A program made the translations under genes and the position numbers. A DNA stretch of 64,000 bases from Orbilia blumenaviensis. Lineage: Eukaryota > Ascomycota > Orbiliomycetes > Orbiliales > Orbiliaceae. The stretch covers positions 3,348,001 through 3,412,000 of the forward strand of contig JAVHNS010000003.1 in the NCBI GenBank assembly GCA_036872755.1, given 5' to 3'. Below are positions 54,453 through 64,000 of this stretch, one piece after another (position 1 is the stretch's first letter; the number at the start of each line of letters is the position of its first letter). Below the pieces are notes generated by a model that did not search any database, was not told the DNA's origin, and saw nothing but the letters and a program-made list of their open reading frames with translations.

Positions 54453-57071
54453 AAAGAAAAATAAAAACAAACTCCTTATAAACCAATCCCCCCTTCAGGC
54501 CTCCTCTATACGTCTCCCCTTCACTTAACCTTAGTGCCCTTCACTCTATATGTCATCCCATTACCCTGCCCCCTTAACTTTCAACACTCGTAACCTAAAT
54601 ACCCTTTCGTGTCTACTCGTATACACCCCCAACCATACACATTTATATAAGGTAGGACACACCATACCAAGAGGGTTCACCCCACTAGCATCCAACTAAA
54701 TACTCACACTACTCTTCAATGTAGGATGCATTATCTTCCAACCAGTCCCCCTCCTGTCTTCTGGCAGTAAATTTCTGTTTCCATCTATACTCGGTACGTG
54801 TCAATACTCAATTATGCAAGATCTTTTTCATCGGACTTTCGCACAATCCATTAATCAATAAAAGTTTGTGATCGTAATACCTCTTCAGATACTACGAGAC
54901 TACCCTTTTAGTACTTTCTGACATCTCGTAATAGAACCCTACGAACTATACGCGCCGCTCTGATTAGGAATACATCAGCGTCTGAGGCCCAGAATCACCG
55001 TCGCCACATCCAGATCGACACGCCAGGTTAAGGGGATGCCCGGCACCCAAGCCTCGTACTATTACCCTCCTCATCGATTTTTCGGACACGATTTACTGAG
55101 ACCCCTTCTGTAGTATCCTGGCCGCCTTTTATTCGAGAAAAGCCACGAGCTTGAAAAGCTTACCGTCGGCAACGTTCGCCTCAATAGACTAGTACATCAC
55201 AATAGATCGCAAACCGAATATTGCCAATAACCAACTCGGTATGGTCAATATTATCCCAGGAGGATTAGTGAAGCTGTTCCCAAAAATTATTTAAATCGAT
55301 CAACTAATATCTACTGGCCTAGACTGTCCTCTCAGAGCAATTGGACCGTACCCCGTCGACGGCAATACTCACGATCGCCGTACTCGCCTACCGTATTCGG
55401 GTAACTTCCCGTTTAGGAAATCGCAACAAAATACCACAACCCTTTTTCGTTGTTTCGAAGGCCAGACTGGTGGAGCCTTTTTCGCAGGCCAGTTTAACGC
55501 GAACCGCTAGAGAAGTAATGGCAGACAACGTAAAAAGTCGGGTTGGGCACGAGTTTTTGAAACTACCAGTTAGTGTGGGCGTTTTCGGAGTTCTCTGGTG
55601 GGGTATGCCCTTAAGCATATTATGGCTACATGTATACAAAGGCCTGCAATCACCAGTGGTTGAGACTAGGTTGAACCCTCACAAATAGCATCACCTCTCC
55701 CGCAATTACTAACAGCACAATAAACTAATCAATTTCAGCATCAGATCCGAAGACTTGGACCGAGAAGATATTGCACCTGAAAAGGACAACCCTGTCAACC
55801 CAACTTTCCCATATCCAGGGCTTGTTGATTCACGATGCACCGGGATTGCTACAGCTCAAACAGCAAAAAATCTCCATACACAAGGAGAGATAAGCGCAAC
55901 AATGCAACAGGATGGAAGGAGTCGCGTCAAGTACAAAGATCAGGTGGACAGTAGCCCGGGCCCCACGAGATAAGCCACCTACCTAGCCCAACAGAGGTCT
56001 GGGGAACTAGGATGATATAAAGCTACAAAATTTGGCTAACGAGACCATGCTAACCACTGTCTAGTTATAGATCCGCTCGCGGCCCAAACGCAAGATAATC
56101 TACCACAGCTACTCGCCGACTACCTCGCATCGCCAAACAGATATTTCCCTATAATAATAGTCTTTTACCATCTCAATCAAAGGGGAGCCCTACGGAGCGA
56201 AATTCAGGGCCTTGCGCTTATACCATATGCCCAAAATCGAGATGATTCCCTCCACGCCTACACCCGTGCAAAAGCGAAACGTCCATGGATCCACAACACC
56301 CAACACAATTGGGTATTCGATATCATAACCTACCGTTGCCTTACCTAAAATTTACCCAAGCTGCTTCTATAGCAGATTAAAATACCTAAACTGCATCCCC
56401 TCATGAAACGACAGGACTTCAAAAAGCCGAAGCAAAGGCAGCGAACATGTCACTTCGGTACAAAGTGTTGTGCGTGTTGGGCAGCCCTTTTAGGTAAGAC
56501 AAGGACAGGGATCTTTTGTGGAGCTTAGCGGAACATCGCACGGGCAACGCGTATCGGGGGTTCCGGAAGTTTACTATTAGGTTTCGCGAAACGTCGTCCT
56601 ATAATCGATATAATAGCGTCGATACGGTGTATTATGGGGACTCCAAGACGTATCTATAGCGGGAATAGACCGAGTAAGTCTGTAATAACACGGCAATGGT
56701 CGTACGAGAGGTATCTACAACATCATCAACCACCTAGTTGTCAACGTGTGCACATACCCAGCCATCTCAATTAAACTATGAGGACAACTTAAACGTCTAA
56801 CGAACTAACTACCAGCTTGTCGCTGGTGGCTTGATGCCGCACAAAGCTGCGATTGGCCGGTTGCTAACAATGAGCGCAATAACCATGTCTCCAAGATAAC
56901 CAAGCAGCCACCTGACCAAGTCCCGTGGCCTCGCCGTCCCTTTTTGATTAGCATGAATATGCATAGTATATCCCTCAACAGAAAAAACACTATCAAACAT
57001 TGACAAAAAACTAAATCTCGAAAAAAAAAAAGAAAATCATATCATAGCTGTACATATACTCTTTGTAGCAA
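54453..57071. other. Gene-poor stretch
   Basis: Two moderately long plus frames (55341-55688, 55755-55973) start with TTG and have no family features. No RNA gene or repeat seen. They may be relics. Confidence 0.35.
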
Positions 57072-57962
57072 CTACCTGTTCTCTCGCCGGATATAAAGAA
57101 CTAGCCAAGAACCATCATACATCCATTTGCCCAGTCTGCGCTGCAAAGAAGAGTACTCGGCACATGTGGTATCATACATCAATCTATTCTTCCCTGCCAA
57201 CCCCAAGAAATCACTTTTTGTAATGATATCATCGATATATTCAATACTTGCATCCACCCCGCCAAGATATACGTGCCGTCCGAACTGCCCAGGGGCTTCT
57301 GAGATACATAGTATCCCATCCCGAATCTGAAGATATACCTCATTGATACCTTGTCCTAACATCTGATCTGCCGCCACCAGCACATCAAGATTTGTAATAA
57401 CCTTATCCCTCTGTCGCTTCCTAAAAACTCGCTTCGTGAACCGTCTATTTTTCGCGCCCTGGAATTGAGGATATTCACCCAACGACAAAATAAGCCTATC
57501 AACCGGTAAATTGGTCGCAGCTTGAAACAGCAGACTGGGAGTAGCAGCGATCGAACGACGACCGCCAAATCGTCGCCAATGCTTGTACCAGAACTGTACG
57601 CATTGAAAAAATGGATGCATCCTCAGATCGCGCATTCTAAAAGCATGTAATCTCTTCTGGGACACCGGGGTCCGACCGTAGAAAGTATCGGGGAGCCTTT
57701 CATGATCAATCAGGAAGCTGACTAGTTTATTGAAGGAGTGTGACCACTTCGCCATTTCTGTGAGATTGGAAGCCCCTAGGAAGTCTGTTACTCTTATCCA
57801 GATAGGAATGGGAAGTCCGTGCATGGTAGGATAGAGCGTGTCGGAGACTGATTGAAGGCGTCGGCAGACCCTTCGCACAGTGCGAATGGCTGTGAAAGCA
57901 TCGACGTATGATAGAATTTGGAACAGTATCTCCGTAGGAAGGACGAGAAGTAATGAAGCCAT
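57072..57962 (-). CDS. F-box protein, possibly with two F-box motifs (family member 1)
   Basis: 296 residues, single exon, ATG 57962. Residues 7-44 (LVLPTEILFQILSYVDAF...) are a good F-box. Residues 49-84 (GLPIPIWIRVTDFLGASNL...) read like a second, weaker one. The C-terminal part has the landmarks HPFF at 116, FQAATNLP at 146 and VITNLDVLVAAD at 188, which correspond in order to those of the next two F-box genes. Probable SCF substrate adaptor; substrate unknown. The region 160-190 is very basic. Confidence 0.75.
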   Translation of the reverse strand: MASLLLVLPTEILFQILSYVDAFTAIRTVRRVCRRLQSVSDTLYPTMHGLPIPIWIRVTDFLGASNLTEMAKWSHSFNKLVSFLIDHERLPDTFYGRTPVSQKRLHAFRMRDLRMHPFFQCVQFWYKHWRRFGGRRSIAATPSLLFQAATNLPVDRLILSLGEYPQFQGAKNRRFTKRVFRKRQRDKVITNLDVLVAADQMLGQGINEVYLQIRDGILCISEAPGQFGRHVYLGGVDASIEYIDDIITKSDFLGLAGKNRLMYDTTCAEYSSLQRRLGKWMYDGSWLVLYIRRENR

Positions 57963-58814
57963 ATGCTTCTACAAATTATTTGAATATAAGTATGTCGTTG
58001 GAATTGGGACCCATAAACATCTGTTGATGACAAGGGGTGCATGCGTGATGAGAACTTGTCAGTCAGTGAGGGGGCTTGTTGGATTTAGACGCTTATTTGT
58101 GTTGTGACGGGATGGCTGGATGGATTGGCTTGGCTTACAAGACCAGGCTTGGCTGGTTACGAGACTGGCTTGGAATGGACCAGATCTTCGAGGGTGGAAC
58201 CAACGAGTTGGGTATGGTCAATAGCCTTGCAATAGTATACTATTTCAGATTCTGAAGGCATATTGGTACTGTTCATATAGACTGTGGCTACCCTAGGCTT
58301 CTCGCTAAAAGCTACTATTGCTGGACATCAGCAGCCGCCCATTTGCATAGTACCACGGGCTGGGACCCCGATGGGCCCTGAACGTCAAACTAGGGTTTTT
58401 TAGCCTATCTTGTACTGGGGTCGAGGAGCTAGTTAGTCTGGTGACATAGAATATATTCTTACCAGATTACAATTACGAGTGTTACTTCTTGTCACGCGAC
58501 AACATCTTTAGAAAACATACGGCGCCGGCAACAGGAAACAAAGAATCCCAAAAACGAGAAGGCAGAATTAAGACTGTGGAGAGCGGAGAAAGAAACAAAA
58601 ACGACTTGAACATTAAAGCGAAATTCAAGACTAGCTGCCCGTTTCAAATTTGCTATTATTGACCATGCACTCCCCCAAGCCCCGCGCGCCGAACTATGCA
58701 ATGCCAAACCCCCGAAATAAAAACGAACAGAAATAACAACCAAAATGATAGATAAGAGCGACTCCTCCAGGATCATACACTGCTATCCTAACTCCGAAAA
58801 TGTCCCCAAAACCC
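57963..58814. other. Intergenic between two same-strand F-box genes
   Basis: Promoter of family member 1 and 3' flank of member 2. Repeated GGCTTGG-like words around 58130-58170 (GGCTTGGC, GGCTTGGAAT). No supported gene. Confidence 0.35.
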
Positions 58815-59807
58815 CTAGTGATATGTAAGATTGAAAAGTTGAACACCATCGACGACTCCCCCAACATGCACGGACGCATAAACGTATGGAAAATCCTGCA
58901 AAAACTCACGTTGCCGCTGCGTCATATTATGGCTGTGCGGCAGGGCATCTGCGGCAAAGGGATACTCCAACTGTATTGTGGAGTCGTCATGTTCGACAAC
59001 AGGCTCCTCAAGGTCTGGGTCTGGTGTAGGCGACCAGCTCTTCAGAGGTGGCGAAGGGGGGAAGAGATTGCTTGAGGGCCCTTTCTCGAGGTCAATCTTA
59101 GCGATAGCTGCCTTAGCCGCTGCGTGCTTTCGAGACTCCCAGTCCCTGATCTGCTTCATTGCATTGAACTGCTTGGTGCTTAAAGGTTCGGCAAATAGTC
59201 GCTGCACAGCCTTGTAAACGTCACCAACTGTCACACCTCTTTCGTTCTCACGCTGTGGTCTATCGATGAGAACTGGTCGAAGTATAACCCCATATTTTGA
59301 TGCGAACTTGACAAGAACCTTGCTGGCTGGGGGGTTTGTAGCATTCTCTTGTGCCACGGGAAAGGAGAGAACATCATTTGGACAGCAGTTTCCTGATTTG
59401 TGGTATATCAAACTGCCGGTCTCTATTCGGCAACAGATGCTCTCGAAGGCCGGGTGCTGGGTGATCTTTGACGTCATTGCCGGAGCCGCGGAAGCTGACA
59501 ACGCTGGGAGTTGGAATGTGGGCCCCTGGATGCGGTAGAGCCGGGTGTTCCTTGCAAGGGATCTCAAGGCAGCACACGTCTGTGAAATATTGTGCAGTGT
59601 TCTGTAGTCCATATTGTGACTAAAAATTCTTTCCCATATCGCTGGTGGGAGACCGGCCATTTCGCCGCTGGGGATTCGAATCTGCGCGGCATAGCACCAA
59701 GATCTGCAGACTGGTCGCAAGCTGGTTAAAATGGTGTAGTCGTCGAAGGACTTGTAAACCTGGAGGATGATTTCCGGAGGGAGGCAATCTAGCGTAGATG
59801 GACCCAT
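58815..59807 (-). CDS. F-box protein, possibly with two F-box motifs (family member 2)
   Basis: 330 residues, single exon, ATG 59807. F-box-like segments at 9-45 (LPPEIILQVYKSFDDYTIL...RPVCRSW) and 53-90 (LPPAIWERIFSHNMDYRTL...SQTCAAL). C-terminal landmarks: HPAFES at 118, FPVAQENATNPP at 149-160 and GVTVGDVYKAV at 191-201, followed by an Ala/Lys-rich helix and a Pro/Ser-rich linker. The VTVGDV...AV segment resembles the core of the basidiomycete-described DUF6699 domain; this is from memory and unchecked. Probable ubiquitin-ligase adaptor. Confidence 0.75.
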   Translation of the reverse strand: MGPSTLDCLPPEIILQVYKSFDDYTILTSLRPVCRSWCYAAQIRIPSGEMAGLPPAIWERIFSHNMDYRTLHNISQTCAALRSLARNTRLYRIQGPTFQLPALSASAAPAMTSKITQHPAFESICCRIETGSLIYHKSGNCCPNDVLSFPVAQENATNPPASKVLVKFASKYGVILRPVLIDRPQRENERGVTVGDVYKAVQRLFAEPLSTKQFNAMKQIRDWESRKHAAAKAAIAKIDLEKGPSSNLFPPSPPLKSWSPTPDPDLEEPVVEHDDSTIQLEYPFAADALPHSHNMTQRQREFLQDFPYVYASVHVGGVVDGVQLFNLTYH

Positions 59808-62258
59808 GGTGAAGGGAATATGCGGCTCTGATGCTACCGACTTGCTGGGTACAAGTGATGGTAACGAGGCCGCCGGGATATTGATGAGTGATTATAGCTG
59901 CTGAAGCAGCGCACTGCACTGAAGGAGCGATATGAGGCGAGAAAAAAGCAGGGAAAGGTTTGGAAAGGAGAGAGGAGAAATCAAAGGGATGTAATTATCG
60001 CAGCGATAGCGAAGAAAGGGCGGTGGGGAGAAAGCGGAGTGGAGCAAGTAGGAGTGGGGTGGGTGAGGTGATGTGGAGGTGATGTGGGTGGATGTCGTGC
60101 GGCCGGATAACACCGTCGACAACACATCTTAATCACAACATTCCACACAGCCTTGCAACATCGACCGAGTAACATATGGCTGTAGCAAAACTTTCTCACT
60201 TTTTGAATCGCCCACTACGAATTTGGCTGGAATCAAAAAGTGAGGGGTTGAATATATATCTGGCGAGGCCGTAGGGAGGGTAGGTGGGAACAACATTTGA
60301 ATCCAGTTTTTAGGACTGATCAAGCGTTGCAATTGCGCAAACTTGCACCATTTCCCGTCTCAACCAAATGAGAACGGTGGACAGATAGTCACCCAAGTGC
60401 ACAGGAAAATATACATTTTGGGCCCTCTAACGCAAATTTTGGTAGCCGTTAGAAACCACGGGCTCCTAGCACTTACGGCGAAATATAACCCAGACGGTAC
60501 TGTCTCGCGGACATTCGCCGAAGGGATATATCTCGCCAATCAAACCAATAAGCGATCAAAGAGACTATATTCGTACGGAATATGTTCGTTTAGAAAGGCT
60601 GAGGCGACTCAGCTATCTATTAAACTACGAAGGATCTTGGGCATGAAAGCGAAGGAAAATCGTGCCCCATTTAGGATCAAGTTGTTGAATTTGCCGATGT
60701 GGCTTCTGAAATGACAGGCTGTAAAGCGTGGATCCAACGTTAAAACTGCTTCTAGAAGGCCTAGAAGTAGCTTGAACTACGAACCACCGCGCATACACGA
60801 CGACGAGATCAAGTACTCAGTGCTTTGTGAGATAATTAAAAGGATGCACAACTTTTTTTACTATTCCCAAGATCTCAGGGCACCGGTCTTTGTAAGTTTC
60901 CCAAGTTTTGGTGCTAAGAGCAGTATAAAAGCGAAAATAACCAAAAGCGGGACCCATTAGCGAGCAGGATCGTATAGCTATACAAGTTGGTTCGAAGCAC
61001 CTAAATATCCAGATTGACCTGGATCTGTGGAGGGCTCCTCATTATAAACGCCTAGATGTATAAACAATGTTTTGTAATATCTACGAAGTTCTGGATACAT
61101 CATGCATAAATCTGGCGGAAGGAGGACCTCAGAAATCACTAGTTCCTTCCTTAGGTCTGGAGCCGTTAGTTGTACTCTTATAATTAGCCTCTTTGATCCA
61201 TACTGATAACTACGTTACTGGAATGTATCTGAAGAACTATCAATATTTATTACTTATTCTAGACGCTTCACTTGTTTGGCGGCACCTTCATATGCGTGGC
61301 CTATCCGCTAGTAAGATTAAAATAATATACTAAATTATCAATCACGGTGCATGAATCCAGATGGTGCGTGGTGTTGACTTAGTTGATCAGGAATGATATT
61401 TTTAATTTGTCCTATAGCTGTTGGATCGCTGCCGTATATATACCTTATAGGTTCAAATCACTTTATACTACGAGACTGGGTATATTACACTTAAATACCA
61501 TATTTTTAACCTAGAGATAATTATTTCTGGGCGGAATTGTCGGTTCGAGCGTATTTTGTCGCCCGTGTAATGCACGAGTAGAACTGTACGCACGAAGCAA
61601 TACCAATTCGTTGGAACGATCTTGATCTAAAACTAGATGCTCAGTCCCTCTTTAAGTCTATTTTATCTCGATAGATTGATTTATGGATAGGTAAAGACCC
61701 ATATACTGAGGTTACGGGGGGTTTCATAGGGTTGAGTACGATGCCCGACAGAGCGTGCTATACAAACAAGGAAATACCTACACTCCAAAGAAACGAATTT
61801 CCCTCGTTCTCAGCTACATGTTAGTATCTAAACGCCCTTTTCGTCCTTTGAATCCGTTCCTTCGACTTAATTATCATATCATCATGCCATTTGTGCAATA
61901 GTAAATGCTCTCGAATCTCTTTGCTCTCAGCATCATTAATTCCTTATTTCAGTTTCCCTTAGCACTGAAACAATAGGGCAGCTATTCGAGCCTTCCCTTC
62001 TTAAATCCGATAAACCTCGTATGTCGAGGCTCCTCGATCTTATCAATTCCGCAAACCGTTATTTAAGTCGCCGCTTCTCTTCACTAGTTTGAAGGCATAA
62101 GTCTTTCATCCACCCCCACGAAAGGTACGTCTCCTGATGGACAGTTTCTTTAGCTTTCAAAGTTGTCTAATCTTCTATTATAGCTCAAAGCCTTTGGGGT
62201 AGTCCCGAAGCTTCAAATTTCTACTCTCTAGAAGGAAATTCTCGATATTTGAGTCAGC
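59808..62258. other. Divergent intergenic region between F-box genes
   Basis: Shared upstream region of family members 2 and 3 (transcribed apart). An open plus frame at 60343-60714 (123 codons) starts with TTG and has no recognised features. CT-rich leader-like sequence precedes 62259. No RNA gene seen. Confidence 0.35.
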
Positions 62259-63341
62259 ATGGACGAATCAAATACGTCGCGAAAAGGCTTCAAACAAAAC
62301 GCCTTTCACAGACGAGCGGCTTCCAACATCGCCCGAACGTCTGGGAATCGTATCAAACGGTCCCTCGCATACCAGAAGAAAATGAAAGTTCGAAAGATCT
62401 ACAACAGTATGACAGAGAAAGATGAGGGGTTATGTCCGCCTGCCGAAGGTGGAGTACCTCTTGCAGAACCACTTACGCTTCCTGCACCACCACCAATTCT
62501 AGACGGTCTTCCGGTACATGCCTGGGAGATAATCCTGGAAAAGTTGAAATATCACGACCTCCGCGCGGTTCGAAACACTTCTCAGGGACTGCGCAACTTG
62601 GTCAACGAAGCATTGACGTCTTTCGAAATCATCCGAAGGAGGATGTATAAATCGAGCCTTGGCCATTCGGCCAGGCTCATCGGCATGACAGATGGAGGCA
62701 AGCGAAAGTCGTCAACATGCAGAAGTCGAATATTCGAGATGCACCCACTTCTGAATGGGTTCATCTACGCCACACCGGATTTCAAGATCTTCACCGTTCA
62801 GAAAATCGACATCGGCTGCTGGAGAGATCCCTACGTGTTCCCTGTTATCACGGGTCTCGAAGTGGAGCAGGAAAACGCCACAGAGCCACCGACTTCATGT
62901 CTTCAGCTGGAAATTGAGGGATTCGGAGTTCCGATCCCCTCTCATATCATCAAGCCCACCGATATACAGGGGGCGCCCCGAGCCATCACAGTAGTAGATG
63001 TGCTCGAAGGATATGCTGCAATGCTAGAGCTTCCTGTTACGCAAGAGCAGGAGCATGCCTATCGAGTGGTGGGAGCTCTTGAGGTCACTCAAAGGGCAGA
63101 AGACCGCCAGCAGAGGTGCTGTTACGCTTTCTACGACGAGTATGGTGAGGAAGATCTTGAAGCTGAAGCTAAACCTTTGCCAACACCGACGACCCAAAAG
63201 GACCTACAAAGAGCAAGACGTCGTGATGCTGATAATAAGGGTAGGGCCCTTATGCAATTTTGGAAGGCGGGAATTAGTGCCAGAGGAGACTTGAGAGTGT
63301 GTACTGCGATATTCATGCCGGTGCCGCCCAATCTAGAATAA
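62259..63341 (+). CDS. F-box protein (family member 3)
   Basis: 360 residues, single exon, ATG 62259. The N-terminal 50 residues are strongly basic (possible nuclear signal), then a Pro/Ala linker, and one F-box at 83-119 (LPVHAWEIILEKLKYHDLRAV). C-terminal landmarks match member 2: HPLLNG at 161, QENATEPP at 203-210, and AITVVDVLEG at 241-250. It has only one F-box where members 1 and 2 may have two. Role inferred as SCF adaptor. The C-terminal domain (about 155-270) is the conserved, unnamed part. Confidence 0.75.
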   Translation: MDESNTSRKGFKQNAFHRRAASNIARTSGNRIKRSLAYQKKMKVRKIYNSMTEKDEGLCPPAEGGVPLAEPLTLPAPPPILDGLPVHAWEIILEKLKYHDLRAVRNTSQGLRNLVNEALTSFEIIRRRMYKSSLGHSARLIGMTDGGKRKSSTCRSRIFEMHPLLNGFIYATPDFKIFTVQKIDIGCWRDPYVFPVITGLEVEQENATEPPTSCLQLEIEGFGVPIPSHIIKPTDIQGAPRAITVVDVLEGYAAMLELPVTQEQEHAYRVVGALEVTQRAEDRQQRCCYAFYDEYGEEDLEAEAKPLPTPTTQKDLQRARRRDADNKGRALMQFWKAGISARGDLRVCTAIFMPVPPNLE

Positions 63342-64000
63342 GTGTTAGCGTGGAGCATTTCGAAATGGAAGTGAGAGGGAATTGCTTTGGTCCGACGCAA
63401 ATTAACGAGGGGAATACAAAAGAATGGGACCACGGATAAAATGCAGATGGTCGTGTGATATGGTCATGGTGAACTCGAATGTATATATGGATGGGAGCAA
63501 GTTCTGATTTAAATACTGGGAAATACTTGCGCTATTATGGTATGAACTTCATGACCATGCATCCGTATGAGACATGGCCCTATAGGTACCTAAATATGGC
63601 CATAAAAGTGCAGTTTTGTAAGTAAGCTGGGCCGCATGGTGGCAGGTACCGCAGGATATATCCTCCATAGCACCACTACCCGGCAGCAGTAGGTTGCTCT
63701 AGAAACTCAGAGAATGTGTCCTACCTAAGGCCCGTTAGACTCTTCTAGGTTACCCCAACCCCGGCCTTGCAACGCGTAGATGTAGTACCAATCGACGATT
63801 AGCACCACTCGCCGCCGCTTTAGGAAAATTACCGGATTAGGCAATTTTTGACTCAGTTGAACCTTTCCGGGGTGGCAGCTCCGCAGATCCTAAAGTTGCG
63901 CGGGAAAAGGCTAGATCTAAGGAAGAAACTAACACTTCGACCTCGGCTTCGATACTAAGGTATGGAGTAGTAGTGTATCATAATCGAGCCCGTATCGAGC
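63342..64000. other. Right-end flank
   Basis: 3' flank of the last F-box gene. No frame, RNA gene or repeat recognised before the window ends. Confidence 0.35.

Noticed and set aside
60343..60714. 123-codon plus frame between F-box genes
   Set aside because: Begins with TTG and lacks any recognised motif.
1..64000. CRISPR arrays, rRNA genes, riboswitches, replication origins
   Set aside because: None seen; spaced direct repeats of CRISPR type are absent and the window is eukaryotic by gene structure.

Overview
The window looks like nuclear DNA of a filamentous ascomycete (Pezizomycotina). Most genes carry one to three short introns (57-104 bp, GT...AG, often with a CTAAT/CTAAC-like branch site). 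Two blocks of extreme AT richness look like repeat-induced point mutation (RIP), and the gene families are typical of that group: nucleoside-phosphorylase-headed NLRs, F-box families, sugar-acid enzymes and secreted Cys-rich proteins. I cannot name the genus. All intron boundaries were inferred by eye from reading frame and splice motifs.

Layout. 1-3414 and 12615-15430 are AT-rich, gene-empty blocks. Between them, flanked by a 5-bp duplication (ATAAT), lies a structurally complete Ty3/gypsy chromovirus (3420-12609, transcribed on the minus strand). Its two 558-bp LTRs are identical by eye. It has a very long Gag with a Zn-ribbon-like tail, a Pol with protease, RT, RNase H, integrase and chromodomain plus AT-hook, a textbook -1 frameshift cassette at the gag/pol junction, a candidate self-priming site, and a spliced antisense gene between pol and the 3' LTR. 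16425-26647 holds two tandem NLR genes on the minus strand, one with ankyrin repeats and one with WD40 repeats, both with the same nucleoside-phosphorylase head. 26648-36521 is gene-poor and contains two probable point-mutated pseudogenes of secreted proteins (31117-32649 and 32931-33939).

36522-53282 is a normal gene-bearing stretch: F-box protein, DHDPS-family aldolase, TauD-like dioxygenase, two more F-box or F-box-like proteins, a small secreted WSC-like protein, an L-rhamnonate dehydratase and an uncharacterised gene. The aldolase and the dehydratase suggest sugar-acid catabolism but are not a tight cluster. 53283-57071 is gene-poor and carries a probable tRNA-derived SINE (54051-54452). 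57072-63341 contains three F-box genes that appear to be diverged paralogues sharing a C-terminal domain.

Themes: genome defence and mobile DNA (RIP, one young element that is not mutated, NLRs beside the RIP block), and expansion of F-box receptors. The strongest new-looking items are the frameshift pseudoknot, the extended zinc-rich Gag with an antisense partner gene, and the F-box paralogue family.
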